NCBI GenBank assembly: GCA_942491185.1
Contig: CALOAB010000020.1
Span: 1 to 64,000 of the forward strand
Direction of reading: 5' to 3'
Length of the DNA stretch: 64,000 bases
DNA from: SLRI01 sp942491185
GTDB taxonomy: Bacteria > Pseudomonadota > Alphaproteobacteria > Geminicoccales > Geminicoccaceae
The position numbers and the translations under genes were made by a program. Positions 52,946 through 61,026 of the stretch are shown piece by piece (the first letter of the stretch is position 1; every line of letters starts with the position of its first letter). The notes under the pieces are model-generated. The model was not told where the DNA came from. It ran no database searches and saw only the letters and a program-made list of their open reading frames with translations.

Positions 52946-52960
52946 CGAACGATTGTTCAG
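52946..52960. promoter_or_regulatory. Possible operator upstream of the importer operon
   Basis: The palindrome GAAC-GATT-GTTC, with flanking bases reading CGAACGATTGTTCAG, lies about 60 bases before the substrate-binding protein gene. Its form resembles TGAAC...GTTCA operators of SorC/DeoR-type sugar regulators. No such regulator gene is in the window. Confidence 0.35.
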
Positions 52961-53060
52961 CAGCAGAACTTTATTTGTCGGGAGGATATGTGCCCTGCGC
53001 GATCGCTGTCAATGGCGGAACAGACCTCGGTCGGTGGCGCTGCGGCGCACTGACAGCGTG

Positions 53061-53558
53061 CTAGAGCGGACGGCGCCAGTTGCCCTGATCGACGACGAAG
53101 CCGGCCGTCTCGGCCCGTTCGGCCAGCGCGTCCCGCGCGCCTCGCTCGGTGACGGCGCCACCGGCAATCACGACCTCGTCGCAGCTGAGGTGTCGGGCCT
53201 GCTCGGCGATGATCGCCAAGAGCGCGTCCAAAGATCGGTGCGGGCGGGCGAGCTCCAGCCAGCGCAGCCGCTCGATGGCGAGGCGGCGTCCTGCGATTGG
53301 CGGCACGGCGTAGAAGAACAGCGCCAGGGTAAATCCGGCGAGGCACTGGACGCTGATGATGCCGCGGGCCGTGGGCCGCACATCGAGCCACGCACATGCG
53401 TCCCGCTTCCAGCAAAGCGCATCAGCGCCGCTCGGGTCGGCTGCCAAGACGAACGGCAGGAGCGGCTCGAGTTGTGCGCGGGATAGTGCGCGCCACGACC
53501 ACATCAAGCCGTCGACCGGGATCGAAAGATGGGCGTCGCTTTGCAAATCGGCGTTCAT
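53061..53558 (-). CDS. Conserved hypothetical protein
   Basis: This 165-residue soluble protein begins at ATG 53558 (MNADLQSDAHLSIPVDGLMW). The middle has CWKRDACAWLDVRPTARGII and the second half LLAIIAEQARHLSCDEVVIA and GGAVTERGARDALAERAETA, a strand-helix pattern reminiscent of GNAT acyltransferases, but I cannot assign the family. It is divergent from the fnr-type gene and an FNR box sits 35 bases before its start, so anaerobic control is likely. Confidence 0.65.
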   Translation of the reverse strand: MNADLQSDAHLSIPVDGLMWSWRALSRAQLEPLLPFVLAADPSGADALCWKRDACAWLDVRPTARGIISVQCLAGFTLALFFYAVPPIAGRRLAIERLRWLELARPHRSLDALLAIIAEQARHLSCDEVVIAGGAVTERGARDALAERAETAGFVVDQGNWRRPL

Positions 53559-53593
53559 TGGTGGTGCTGTGCCGCAGGCGGGGCGGCCCGGCA

Positions 53594-53607
53594 TTGACCC
53601 ATGTCAA
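53594..53607. promoter_or_regulatory. FNR/FixK-type box between divergent genes
   Basis: TTGACCCATGTCAA fits the FNR-family consensus and extends to a perfect palindrome CATTGAC-CCAT-GTCAATG. It lies 35 bases before the hypothetical gene (minus) and 105 bases before the FNR-type regulator gene (plus), suggesting autoregulation and control of the neighbour. Confidence 0.65.
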
Positions 53608-53712
53608 TGACTCTGGATAGGATGCACTTGGCAGGGACCGCTGCAGCCAAAAAGACCTGGGTCGCCGTTTGGCGCGGCGCGGGTGGCGGGTGGGTCAGGA
53701 GGGATCGCGACG

Positions 53713-54423
53713 ATGGACCGTCAGCCAGCCATGTGCTGTGGGGGACGTGTCGACTGTGCTGGCTGCGACATTCGCCCGTTGGCGTTGTGCGGTGCCCTTG
53801 AACCGTCGCAGGTCTTCGCAATGAGCAGCATCGCCCATCCGCGCAAGATCGACGCCGGCAAGCAGCTGATGCAGGAGGGCGATCCTGCCGACGACGTCTT
53901 CACGCTCACCGAGGGCATGCTGAAGGTCTACAAGCTGATGCCCGACGGGCGGCGGCAGATCACCGGCTTCATGATCCCGGGTGACTTCATCGGCCTCGCT
54001 TACGGCAGCAACTATGTCTACAGCGCCGAGGCCGTGATGCCGAGCACCGCCTGCCGCTTCCAGCGCACCCGGCTGCTGGAGAGAATGACCGAGTTCCCAG
54101 AGCTCGAGCACCGTCTGCTCAGCCTTGCCAGCAATGAGCTGGCTGCTGCCCAGTCGCAAATGCTGCTGCTCGGGCGGAAATCGGCACGCGAGCGGCTGGC
54201 GAGCTTTATCCATGGCCTGGCGCACAGGCGGGGCATTGGTGATGGCGAGATCATGCCGTTGCCGATGGGCCGCAACGATATCGCCGACTTCCTCGGGCTG
54301 ACCATCGAGACGGTGAGCCGCATCTTCACGGCGATGCGCAAGGAGCGGCTGATCACGCTGCCGGACAAGCATTCGGTCAAGATCGAGAGCCTCGCCGCGC
54401 TGCGCGAGGTCGCTGGGGATTGA
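53713..54423 (+). CDS. FNR/FnrN-type oxygen-sensing transcriptional regulator
   Basis: This 236-residue Crp/Fnr protein has an N-terminal iron-sulfur ligand cluster C15-x2-C18-x7-C26 (DCAGCDIRPLALCGAL) plus C114 in PSTACRFQR, giving the four cysteines of an oxygen-labile 4Fe-4S sensor. The cyclic-nucleotide-fold domain follows (DVFTLTEGMLKVYKLMPDGR, GFMIPGDFIGLAYGS). The recognition helix is IADFLGLTIETVSRIFTAM with the E-x2-SR contact residues that read TTGAT half-sites. AGGAGGGA precedes ATG 53713. An FNR box upstream suggests autoregulation. Confidence 0.93.
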   Translation: MDRQPAMCCGGRVDCAGCDIRPLALCGALEPSQVFAMSSIAHPRKIDAGKQLMQEGDPADDVFTLTEGMLKVYKLMPDGRRQITGFMIPGDFIGLAYGSNYVYSAEAVMPSTACRFQRTRLLERMTEFPELEHRLLSLASNELAAAQSQMLLLGRKSARERLASFIHGLAHRRGIGDGEIMPLPMGRNDIADFLGLTIETVSRIFTAMRKERLITLPDKHSVKIESLAALREVAGD

Positions 54424-54424
54424 G

Positions 54425-55033
54425 ATGAGCTGTTGGCTTGGCCGGACGGTCACCTTGCTGACGCTCGTCGTGCTTCTGGGCATTGTCGGCTGTGCCCCAA
54501 AGCCGCCGCCAGAGCCCCCGCCGCAGGTCGAGCCGGTGCCTGAGGTCGTCCCGCCGGCGCCTGAGCCCAAACGTCCGACCTCCACGCATCTCGATCGCTT
54601 TTGCGGGTCCCTGCAACGGATCGTCGATGCGGAGGCCAGCGGGTTTCAGGGCTTGCGCGCCGAGCGTGTCGGCCCGAGCGCCTGGCGCGGTGCTGCGATT
54701 CCGGAGGGGCTGAGCCAGTGCACGGTCGAGGGCTCTTCCCATCCCGGCGCCCAATATGTCTGCACCGGACCACGTGCCCAGCGCGGCAACAGTGCGGCGG
54801 TCACCGACGCTTTCCGGCGGATCAGCGCCGACCTCGATGCCTGCTTCGCTCGCGCCGTGTGGTTCCCGCGCAATTGGCAGCGCGGCGAGCTGATCGAGTT
54901 CGCCGGGGTCGAGCAGCAGCAGGTATGGCGCGATCTCACAGCGACGCCGCGGCCCGTCGTGGCGCTCAATATCGACGAGGACATCCTCAATCGGATCTAT
55001 TCGATCCGCTTCGCGGTCTCGACCTTTCGTTAG
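54425..55033 (+). CDS. Proline-rich lipoprotein, unknown function, 3' end provided by a MITE
   Basis: This 202-residue protein has a signal, LTLVVLLGIVGCAP, with lipobox LGIVGC and lipidated Cys at about 23, a Pro/Glu/Val spacer (PKPPPEPPPQVEPVPEVVPP) for crossing the periplasm, then a compact domain with four cysteines (DRFCGSL, SQCTVEG, QYVCTGP, DACFARAVW). It starts one base after the fnr-gene stop, so it is in that transcript. Its TAG stop codon is formed by the first bases of an inverted-repeat element at 55031, so the original protein may have been longer. Confidence 0.75.
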   Translation: MSCWLGRTVTLLTLVVLLGIVGCAPKPPPEPPPQVEPVPEVVPPAPEPKRPTSTHLDRFCGSLQRIVDAEASGFQGLRAERVGPSAWRGAAIPEGLSQCTVEGSSHPGAQYVCTGPRAQRGNSAAVTDAFRRISADLDACFARAVWFPRNWQRGELIEFAGVEQQQVWRDLTATPRPVVALNIDEDILNRIYSIRFAVSTFR

Positions 55034-55155
55034 AGCACATTCAGGGTGACCGCATATGTCGTCAGGCTGCGGACGATCGGTGCTCACGTAGGTTGGCTAC
55101 GCTGCGCGCCGATCACCTTGCCTTCCTCGTCTGCGGTGACCCTGAAAGTACTCTA
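55031..55155. mobile_element. MITE-like inverted-repeat element bounded by TA
   Basis: The 125-bp segment begins TAGAGCACATTCAGGGTGAC and its other end reads, on the opposite strand, TAGAGTACTTTCAGGGTCAC. The 24-bp arms (both continuing to CGCA) match at 21 positions. Both outer ends are TA, as expected for IS630/Tc1-type targets, and the first six bases match the ends of the IS630 element at 669-1780. The roughly 77-bp interior has no coding capacity. It is most simply a miniature element mobilised by an IS630-like transposase. Confidence 0.7.
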
Positions 55156-55166
55156 GCTGCCGAGGG

Positions 55167-55625
55167 TCAGTCGATGCCCAGCCGGGCCTTGGCACGGTTC
55201 CGGGCCTCAGCACTCTCGCGGCCCGAGACGTAGAGCAGGCCGCACAAGCGGCGAATCAGCGAGGCCTCGTAGTCGTGCACCTGCTCGTCGTCGAGGACGA
55301 CCTCCCAGAGCAGCTCGATCAGCTTGACCCGCTCGTCCTGGTCGTAGTGATCCTTGATGACCTTGGTGAAGCCGTGCCACTCGACCGAATCGCGCGCCTT
55401 GGTCTCGGCATCGGCGAGCAAATCGAGCGCCAGCTTCTCCGGCAGGGTGAAACGCCGCTCGAGAATGTGGGTGATCCGCGAGCGCTCGTCGTCGCTGAAC
55501 TCACCATCCGATAGGGCGGCTTCGACCAGGAGCGCTGCGGCCGCCACCTGCTCCTCCTCGAACGCCGATTGCGCCTTGTGCTCGCCCAATCCGTCGCCGA
55601 ACAGCTTCTCGATCAATCCACGCAT
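55167..55625 (-). CDS. TerB-family protein
   Basis: This 152-residue cytosolic helical protein reads AAAALLVEAALSDGEFSDDE, SRITHILERRFTLPEKLALD and WEVVLDDEQVHDYEASLIRR, carrying the two acidic D-x-E-x2-D/E-type metal-binding repeats of the TerB (tellurite resistance/DUF533-like) fold. ATG 55625 starts MRGLIEKLFGDGLGEHKAQS; an upstream ATG at 55661 would add twelve residues without similarity. Family members are linked to stress and metal signalling; the exact role is unknown. Confidence 0.82.
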   Translation of the reverse strand: MRGLIEKLFGDGLGEHKAQSAFEEEQVAAAALLVEAALSDGEFSDDERSRITHILERRFTLPEKLALDLLADAETKARDSVEWHGFTKVIKDHYDQDERVKLIELLWEVVLDDEQVHDYEASLIRRLCGLLYVSGRESAEARNRAKARLGID

Positions 55626-55709
55626 CAGTCCGTTCTCTCCATCGCCTGGCGTTCTCTCCATGGTCCAGGTACGCGTGCGCCGGCGCCTTCGACCAGAGCG
55701 CTCTTGCGC

Positions 55710-57146
55710 TCAATCGCGCCAAAAGGCCGGGGCGAAGAGCACGAGAACGGTGAACAGCTCGAGCCGGCCGAGCAGCATGCCGGCCGCAAGCAGCCACTTG
55801 GCCGATTCCGGCAGGTCCGCGAAATGCCCGGACGGGCCGATCTGGTTGCCGAGACCGGGGCCGATATTCGCGATCGCGGAAATCGACGCCGACATGGCGG
55901 TCAGGTAGTCCAGCCCGAGAAAGCTCAAGAGCAGCGCCAGGACGGCGAAGCCGAGCGCGAACACGAAAATGAATCCCAGGACCGAGATCGCCGTCTGATC
56001 GGTGATCGGCTGGTCGTTGTAGAAGGGTCTGAACACGCCGGATGGTTGCAGCAGGCGGTGCACCTGGACCCGGGCCACCTGGTAGAGCACGGCGAAGCGG
56101 AACACCTTGATGCCGCCGGTGGTCGAGCCGCTGCAACCGCCGACGCACATCAAGAAGAATGCGAGGCCGACCGCGAACGTTCCCCAGCTGCCGTAATCCG
56201 TCGAGGCGTAGCCGGTGCCGGTCAACAGCGTGACGGTGCTGAACAGGGCGTGCCGCACGGCGTCGTGGCCGGTGAGTGTTTCGGTCACCAGGAGCCAGAC
56301 GAAGAAAAGCGAGGAGCCGGCGGCGATGATGCCGAGGAACCAGCGGACCTGCTCGTCATGCCAGAAGCGCTGCGAGCGGCCGCGCGCGGCCTGGACATAG
56401 AGCGCGAACGGGATGCCGGCGCTGACCATGAAGACGATGGCGGTCCACTCGATGGCGGCGCTGTCGAAATGGCCGAGCGAGGCATCGTAGGTCGAGTAGC
56501 CGCCGGTCGCGACCGTGGTCATCGCATGCGCGATCGCGTCGAACCCGTCCATGCCGAAGAGCCAGTAGATGCTGGCGCAGGCGAGCGTGATGGCGAGGTA
56601 GATGATGCCGATGCTGGTGGCGATCTGGCCGGCCCGGGGCAGGATCTTTTCCGAGCTGTCGGTGCTTTCGGTGCGAAACAGCTGCATGCCGCCGATCGAC
56701 AGCATCGGCAGGATGGCGATGCCCATGACGATGATGCCGATGCCGCCGAGCCATTGCAGAATGGCGCGCCAGATGAGGATGCCGTGCGGCGCCTGGTCGA
56801 GCCCGGTGATGACCGTCGAGCCGGTCGTGGTGATGCCCGACATCGCCTCGAAGAACGAGTCGGCGGTGCTCAGCTCCAGGCTAGAGAAGAAAAACGGCAG
56901 CGTGGCGAAGGCCGTGGTCGTGAGCCAGACCAAGGTGGTGAGCAGGAAGCCCTGGCGGACCGAGAGCTCGGTGGTCGACCAGGCGCCCTTGGTCATCAGC
57001 ACGAGAGAGCCGCCGAAGAACGCGGTGACGCCGGCCGACAGCATGAACACCTGCCAGTCCGGGTGGCCGGCGGCGAGGTCGATCAGCAGCGATGGCAGCA
57101 TGGCACCGGCGATGATCAACAGCACGATGCCGATGACCATGGCCAC
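55710..57146 (-). CDS. trkH: TrkH-type potassium uptake channel subunit
   Basis: In this 478-residue inner-membrane protein, repeated M1-P-M2 pore units are visible: FEAMSGITTTGSTVITGLDQ (first selectivity filter), AMTTVATGGYSTYDASLGHF (second), TLLTGTGYASTDYGSWG (third) and SAISAIANIGPGLGNQIGPS (fourth). These are the Trk/Ktr/HKT signature and allow K+ uptake with a TrkA partner, not present here. The start is taken at GTG 57146; the frame is open upstream (STVVDLRPVAM) and the true start could lie a few codons earlier. Confidence 0.93.
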   Translation of the reverse strand: MAMVIGIVLLIIAGAMLPSLLIDLAAGHPDWQVFMLSAGVTAFFGGSLVLMTKGAWSTTELSVRQGFLLTTLVWLTTTAFATLPFFFSSLELSTADSFFEAMSGITTTGSTVITGLDQAPHGILIWRAILQWLGGIGIIVMGIAILPMLSIGGMQLFRTESTDSSEKILPRAGQIATSIGIIYLAITLACASIYWLFGMDGFDAIAHAMTTVATGGYSTYDASLGHFDSAAIEWTAIVFMVSAGIPFALYVQAARGRSQRFWHDEQVRWFLGIIAAGSSLFFVWLLVTETLTGHDAVRHALFSTVTLLTGTGYASTDYGSWGTFAVGLAFFLMCVGGCSGSTTGGIKVFRFAVLYQVARVQVHRLLQPSGVFRPFYNDQPITDQTAISVLGFIFVFALGFAVLALLLSFLGLDYLTAMSASISAIANIGPGLGNQIGPSGHFADLPESAKWLLAAGMLLGRLELFTVLVLFAPAFWRD

Positions 57147-57232
57147 CGGCCGCAGATCGACGACGGTCGACAGCCTGACCCCGCGGTGCGACAGCGGCGG
57201 TCGGCGGCCGGCCCGGCTGGCGACGGCGGCTT

Positions 57233-57625
57233 TCAGTTGACCGTCCCTCGGCTACCCGGCGCATCGAGCGAGAAGGCGGGGATCTCGACGTCGAACCACA
57301 GCCCGTCGGCGCCCTGCATCTGATAGGTGCCGGTCATGATCCCCGACGGTGTCGGCAATGGCGTGCCCGACGTATACTCGAAGCTCTGGCCCGGCTCGAG
57401 ATGCGGCTGCTCGCCGACCACGCCGTCGCCCTTCACCTCGACCAGGCGGCCATGGCCGTCCGTGATGCGCCAATGCCGGCTGATCAGCTGGACCGCATCC
57501 GCGCCCTGGTTCTCGATCACCACCCGGTAGCCGAAGACCCAGCGATTCGCCGCCGGCTCGGACTGGTCCTCGACATAGAACGGATCGACGGAGACGCTGA
57601 TCGCGCGTGTGATCTCGCTGTACAT
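57233..57625 (-). CDS. apaG: ApaG protein
   Basis: This 130-residue single-domain protein has an immunoglobulin-like fold (DUF525): ITRAISVSVDPFYVEDQSEP, FGYRVVIENQGADAVQLISR, HWRITDGHGRLVEVKGDGVV, GEQPHLEPGQSFEYTSGTPL and GTYQMQGADGLWFDVEIPAF match ApaG throughout. Length and order are standard. ApaG is associated with Co2+/Mg2+ efflux and Ap4A metabolism, with pyrophosphate-binding reported; mechanism is unclear. Located immediately upstream of trkH on the same strand. Confidence 0.95.
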   Translation of the reverse strand: MYSEITRAISVSVDPFYVEDQSEPAANRWVFGYRVVIENQGADAVQLISRHWRITDGHGRLVEVKGDGVVGEQPHLEPGQSFEYTSGTPLPTPSGIMTGTYQMQGADGLWFDVEIPAFSLDAPGSRGTVN

Positions 57626-57711
57626 CTGGCTGCTTCCTCACCTCGCAAACGCGCTGGCGCTCGGTCGCTCCCGGTCAGCGGCGCCGATTTCTCGTCCCTG
57701 CCGACATCGAG

Positions 57712-58464
57712 TTATGTGGAGCGTGGCGCTGGCTGTCCAGTGTTGCGCAAGGTCGCGAGGCGAAGCGTGTAGAGAACCACCGCGACGGCGGTCGCGAGGT
57801 TGAGGCTCGAGACGCCTGGCCGCATCGGAATGGCGATCGTCCGGTCCGCTGCCGCCCGAAGAGCGGGCGCGAGGCCGTCGCGCTCGGAGCCGAAGAGGAG
57901 GACGGCGTTGCCGGGCAGCTCCGCGGTCTCGAGCGGCTCACCTTCGTCATCGAGCGCGATGAGGGGTCGGTCGCTCGTGGGCATGGCATCGATGGCCAGG
58001 ACCGGCAGCGCGAAGTGCAGGCCTGCGGCACCGCGCAGCGCTGCCGCCGACCAGGGATCGACGCCGCCCAGGCTCCAGACCGCTGCCGCCTCGCAAGCTG
58101 CCGCAACGCGGATGACCGCCCCCAGATTGCCGGGGTTGCGCGGCCGGTCGAGGAGCACGATGGGGCCATTGCCCGTCGCTGCGCTGGCATAGTGCGGCCG
58201 TGCGGCGACGCCGATGAGCCGGGTCTCGGGCGGTCTCGCGACGAACGCCCTGAACGTCTCGCTCGACACGGTCTCGAGCCTTTCGCCAATCACAGTCACG
58301 ATATCCGGTGCCAGCTCGCGGGCCCGCTCCAGCACCATTGCCGGCGCGTCCGACCAGAGCCCATCGAGCACAGCGCCGAAGCGGATGGCGTGCTTCACCG
58401 CGTGCAGGCCCTCGAGCACCACCTTGCCCGGATCGCGCGCCGCTTCGTGGACCGGGTTGCTCAA
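57712..58464 (-). CDS. SpoU/TrmH-family RNA 2'-O-methyltransferase
   Basis: In this 250-residue SPOUT enzyme motif 1 is VLLDRPRNPGNLGAVIRVAA (N-x2-GA-x2-R), motif 2 is AVLLFGSERDGLAP and motif 3 is IPMRPGVSSLNLATAVAVVL, the SAM-binding trefoil knot. The start is taken as TTG 58464, which overlaps the stop of the last phn permease gene (TTGA) and gives a product starting before GKVVLEGLHAVKHAIRFG, the expected substrate-binding domain. A start at 58497 is the alternative. Target rRNA/tRNA is unknown. Confidence 0.88.
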   Translation of the reverse strand: MSNPVHEAARDPGKVVLEGLHAVKHAIRFGAVLDGLWSDAPAMVLERARELAPDIVTVIGERLETVSSETFRAFVARPPETRLIGVAARPHYASAATGNGPIVLLDRPRNPGNLGAVIRVAAACEAAAVWSLGGVDPWSAAALRGAAGLHFALPVLAIDAMPTSDRPLIALDDEGEPLETAELPGNAVLLFGSERDGLAPALRAAADRTIAIPMRPGVSSLNLATAVAVVLYTLRLATLRNTGQPAPRST

Positions 58465-59279
58465 ATGACCGCGTGGCGGACCTTGGCCGAGACCCACTCG
58501 CTGACCAGGACGGTGCCGAGGATGAGGAGCAGGATCAAGGTCACTTGCGGCCAGGCGAGCGTGTTCAGCGAGGATTGCAGCTGCAGGCCGATGCCGCCGG
58601 CGCCGACCAGGCCCAGAATCGTCGATTCGCGGATATTGATGTCCCAGCGAAAGACGCTGATGCCGAAGAAGGCAGGCAGCACCTGGGGCACGATGCCGTA
58701 ATCGACCACCTGCATGCCCGAGGCACCGGTGGCGCGCACGGCCTCGACCTGGCTCTCGTCGATCTCCTCGATGGCCTCATAGAGCAGCTTGCCGACGAAG
58801 CCGATCGACCGGAGGCCGATGGCGATGATCCCAGCCAGCAGGCCCGGACCGATGATCGAGACCAGCAGCAGCGCCCAGATCAGCGAGTTGATCGAGCGGG
58901 ACGCCACGATGATGAAGAGGGCTATGGGCCTGAGCACCATCACGCTCGGCGTGGTGTTGCGCGCCGCCAGGAAGGCGATCGGCACGGCGATTGCGATGCC
59001 GAGCAGCGTGCCCAGCGTCGCGATGTTGAGCGTGTCCCAGAGCGGCCAGAGCAGCTTCTCGATATAGGACCAGCGTGGCGGAAACATGCGGTTGCCGAGG
59101 TCCGCGATCTGCCGCGGCGCATCGGAGACGAAGGCCCAGATCGTCGTCTGGGTCATCACCTGCCAGCACCAGGTGAGAAAGAGGACGAAGGCGAACCAAC
59201 AGGCCCAGATCGCCCATTGCCGGCCGGTGGTCCGCCGTTGCCAGACCTTCCGCCCGTCGGCCGTGCTGCTCACGGGCAT
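58461..59279 (-). CDS. phnE: Phosphonate/phosphate ABC permease PhnE (second copy)
   Basis: This 272-residue inner-membrane permease matches PhnE: MFPPRWSYIEKLLWPLWDTL, GTLLGIAIAVPIAFLAARNT, RSINSLIWALLLVSIIGPGL and the EAA region EIDESQVEAVRATGASGMQV, then RWDINIRESTILGLVGAGGI. It begins one base after its paralogue's stop. Two PhnE subunits form a heterodimeric pore, usual where two copies are encoded. Confidence 0.93.
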   Translation of the reverse strand: MPVSSTADGRKVWQRRTTGRQWAIWACWFAFVLFLTWCWQVMTQTTIWAFVSDAPRQIADLGNRMFPPRWSYIEKLLWPLWDTLNIATLGTLLGIAIAVPIAFLAARNTTPSVMVLRPIALFIIVASRSINSLIWALLLVSIIGPGLLAGIIAIGLRSIGFVGKLLYEAIEEIDESQVEAVRATGASGMQVVDYGIVPQVLPAFFGISVFRWDINIRESTILGLVGAGGIGLQLQSSLNTLAWPQVTLILLLILGTVLVSEWVSAKVRHAVI

Positions 59280-59280
59280 G

Positions 59281-60084
59281 TCACTGGACCCATTTTCGGA
59301 CGTAGCTCGAGCTGTACTCGGCCAGCATCACGATGCCGATGATGATCAGCAGGACAGCGCCAGCGCTGTCGTATTCGTAGCGGCTAATCGCGACGTTCAA
59401 GGTGGCGCCGATGCCGCCGGCGCCGACGATGCCGATCACCGCCGACTCGCGGAAATTGATGTCGAGCCGGTAGAGGCTGAGGCCGATCAGCCGCGGCATC
59501 ACCTGTGGTTGGACACCGTAATTGATCAACTGGGCGAAGGAGGCGCCGGTGGCGCGGATCGCCTCGGCCTGGGCCTCGTCGATATCCTCGATGTCCTCGG
59601 CCAGGAGCTTGCCCAGGAAGCCGATGGTCGAGAACGCGAGCGTCAGGAAGCCGGCAAACGGGCCGAAGCCGAACATCACCACGAAGAAGATGGCGATGAT
59701 CACCTCCTGGAAGGTGCGGCTGATGGCGATGACGGCGCGGCAGAAGTAGTAGACGGGCAAGGGCGCGATATTGCGCGCCGCACCGATGCCGATCGGGATC
59801 GAGATGAGCACGCCGACCACGGTCGAGGTCAGCGTCATGGTCAAGCTCTCGATGAGGCCGGTCTGGATGTCGCCCCAGCGGCTGACGAAATCCGGGGCGA
59901 GGAAGCCCTGAACGAAGCGCCAGCCGCGCTCCAGGCCCTCGGCGACCCGCAGCCAGTTGACCTCGACGCTGGAGATGGCGAGCACGAGATAGACGATGAT
60001 GCCGCCATAGACGAGCCAGCGGGTGGTCTTGTCCTTGATCAGGACGGGCGGGCGCCGCCAGCGGCGGCCGATCTGTGCGGCCAT
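59281..60084 (-). CDS. phnE: Phosphonate/phosphate ABC permease PhnE (first copy)
   Basis: This 267-residue paralogue of the next gene has SLTMTLTSTVVGVLISIPIG, RTFQEVIIAIFFVVMFGFGP, the coupling loop DIDEAQAEAIRATGASFAQL and YRLDINFRESAVIGIVGAGG. It lies three bases after phnC. Together with phnD, phnC and its paralogue it makes a complete high-affinity importer for phosphonate, phosphite or phosphate. Confidence 0.93.
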   Translation of the reverse strand: MAAQIGRRWRRPPVLIKDKTTRWLVYGGIIVYLVLAISSVEVNWLRVAEGLERGWRFVQGFLAPDFVSRWGDIQTGLIESLTMTLTSTVVGVLISIPIGIGAARNIAPLPVYYFCRAVIAISRTFQEVIIAIFFVVMFGFGPFAGFLTLAFSTIGFLGKLLAEDIEDIDEAQAEAIRATGASFAQLINYGVQPQVMPRLIGLSLYRLDINFRESAVIGIVGAGGIGATLNVAISRYEYDSAGAVLLIIIGIVMLAEYSSSYVRKWVQ

Positions 60085-60087
60085 TGC

Positions 60088-60946
60088 TCAGGCGAGCCCG
60101 GCCATGCGTTCTTCAGCCGTCCGTTCGGGGGGCGGCTCCTGCTCTTGGCCATAAGTGGCGGCCGCGTCCTCGGCATCTTCCTTGGCGGCGGCCTGCATCA
60201 AGGTCCAGTCCTCCTCGCCGTAGATCCGGGTGAGGACGGCATCGTCCATTGCTTCCGGCGGGCCGTCGAACACGACCTCGCCCGCCGTGAGCCCGATGAT
60301 CCGATCGACGAACATCTTGGCCAGCATGACGTCGTGGATGTTGATGACCGAGGGCAGCTGGCGCTCGCGGCAGATCTCGAGGATCAGCCGCATGATCTGC
60401 CGCGAGGTCTTGGGGTCGAGCGATGCGGTGGGCTCGTCGACCAGCAGCAGCTCGGGGTCCTGCTCGAGCGCCCTGGCGATGCCGACGCGCTGGCGCTGAC
60501 CGCCGGAGAGCTCGTCGGCGCGCTTGTCGGCATGCTCGGCGAGGCCGACCCGGTCCGAGCAGCGCGAACGCCTTGTCGATATCTCCTTGTGGGAAGCGGC
60601 GGAGCAGGCTGCGCCAGAAGGAGACGTAGCCGAGCCGGCCGGAGAGCACGTTCTCCATGACGGTCAGCCGCTCGACCAGGGCGTATTCCTGAAAGATCAT
60701 GCCGATCCGCCGGCGCGCCTTGCGCAGATCCGCGCCGCCGAGCTTGGCGAGGTCGGTGTCGTTGAGGAAGATGCTGCCGCCGGTTGGCTCGACCAGCCGG
60801 TTGATGCAGCGGATCAGCGTCGACTTGCCGGCGCCCGACGGGCCGATCAGGCCCACGACCTGGCCCTTGTCGACGGTGAACGACACGCCCTTGAGCGCGT
60901 GATCACCGGTCTTGTAGCGCTTGGCCAGCGCGTCGAGACGCAGCAT
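60088..60946 (-). pseudogene. phnC: Phosphonate ABC ATP-binding protein PhnC, one frameshift
   Basis: The N-terminal frame has VVGLIGPSGAGKSTLIRCIN (Walker A), MIFQEYALVERLTVMENVLS (Q-loop) and GRLGYVSFWRSLLRRFPQGD, the PhnC hallmark. One extra base at about 60551-60556 breaks it; the corrected reading is KAFALLDRVGLAEHADKRAD, then ELSGGQRQRVGIARAL (signature) and LLLVDEPTASLDPKTSRQIM (Walker B) to a somewhat long acidic C-terminus. The corrected protein would be about 285 residues. AGGAG precedes the start and a terminator-like hairpin separates it from phnD. Confidence 0.88.
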
Positions 60947-60961
60947 CGAGGCCTACTCCTG

Positions 60962-61002
60962 AAAAAGCCACTGCCCGGTGCGGCAACGCCCGCACCGGGC
61001 AG
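60962..61002 (-). terminator. Terminator/attenuator between phnD and phnC
   Basis: A perfect 13-bp stem, CTGCCCGGTGCGG with CCGCACCGGGCAG, and a six-base loop is followed on the transcribed strand by TGGCTTTTTC. It sits just after the phnD stop. This would reduce transcription of phnCEE relative to the binding protein, a common arrangement for ABC importers. Confidence 0.75.
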
Positions 61003-61026
61003 CAATGCCATCGCGCGGCGGTGCGG

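Noticed and set aside
53061..53594. Longer version of the unknown gene starting upstream of the FNR box
   Set aside because: The extra 12 residues would place the FNR palindrome within a few bases of the start codon; ATG 53558 leaves room for a promoter.
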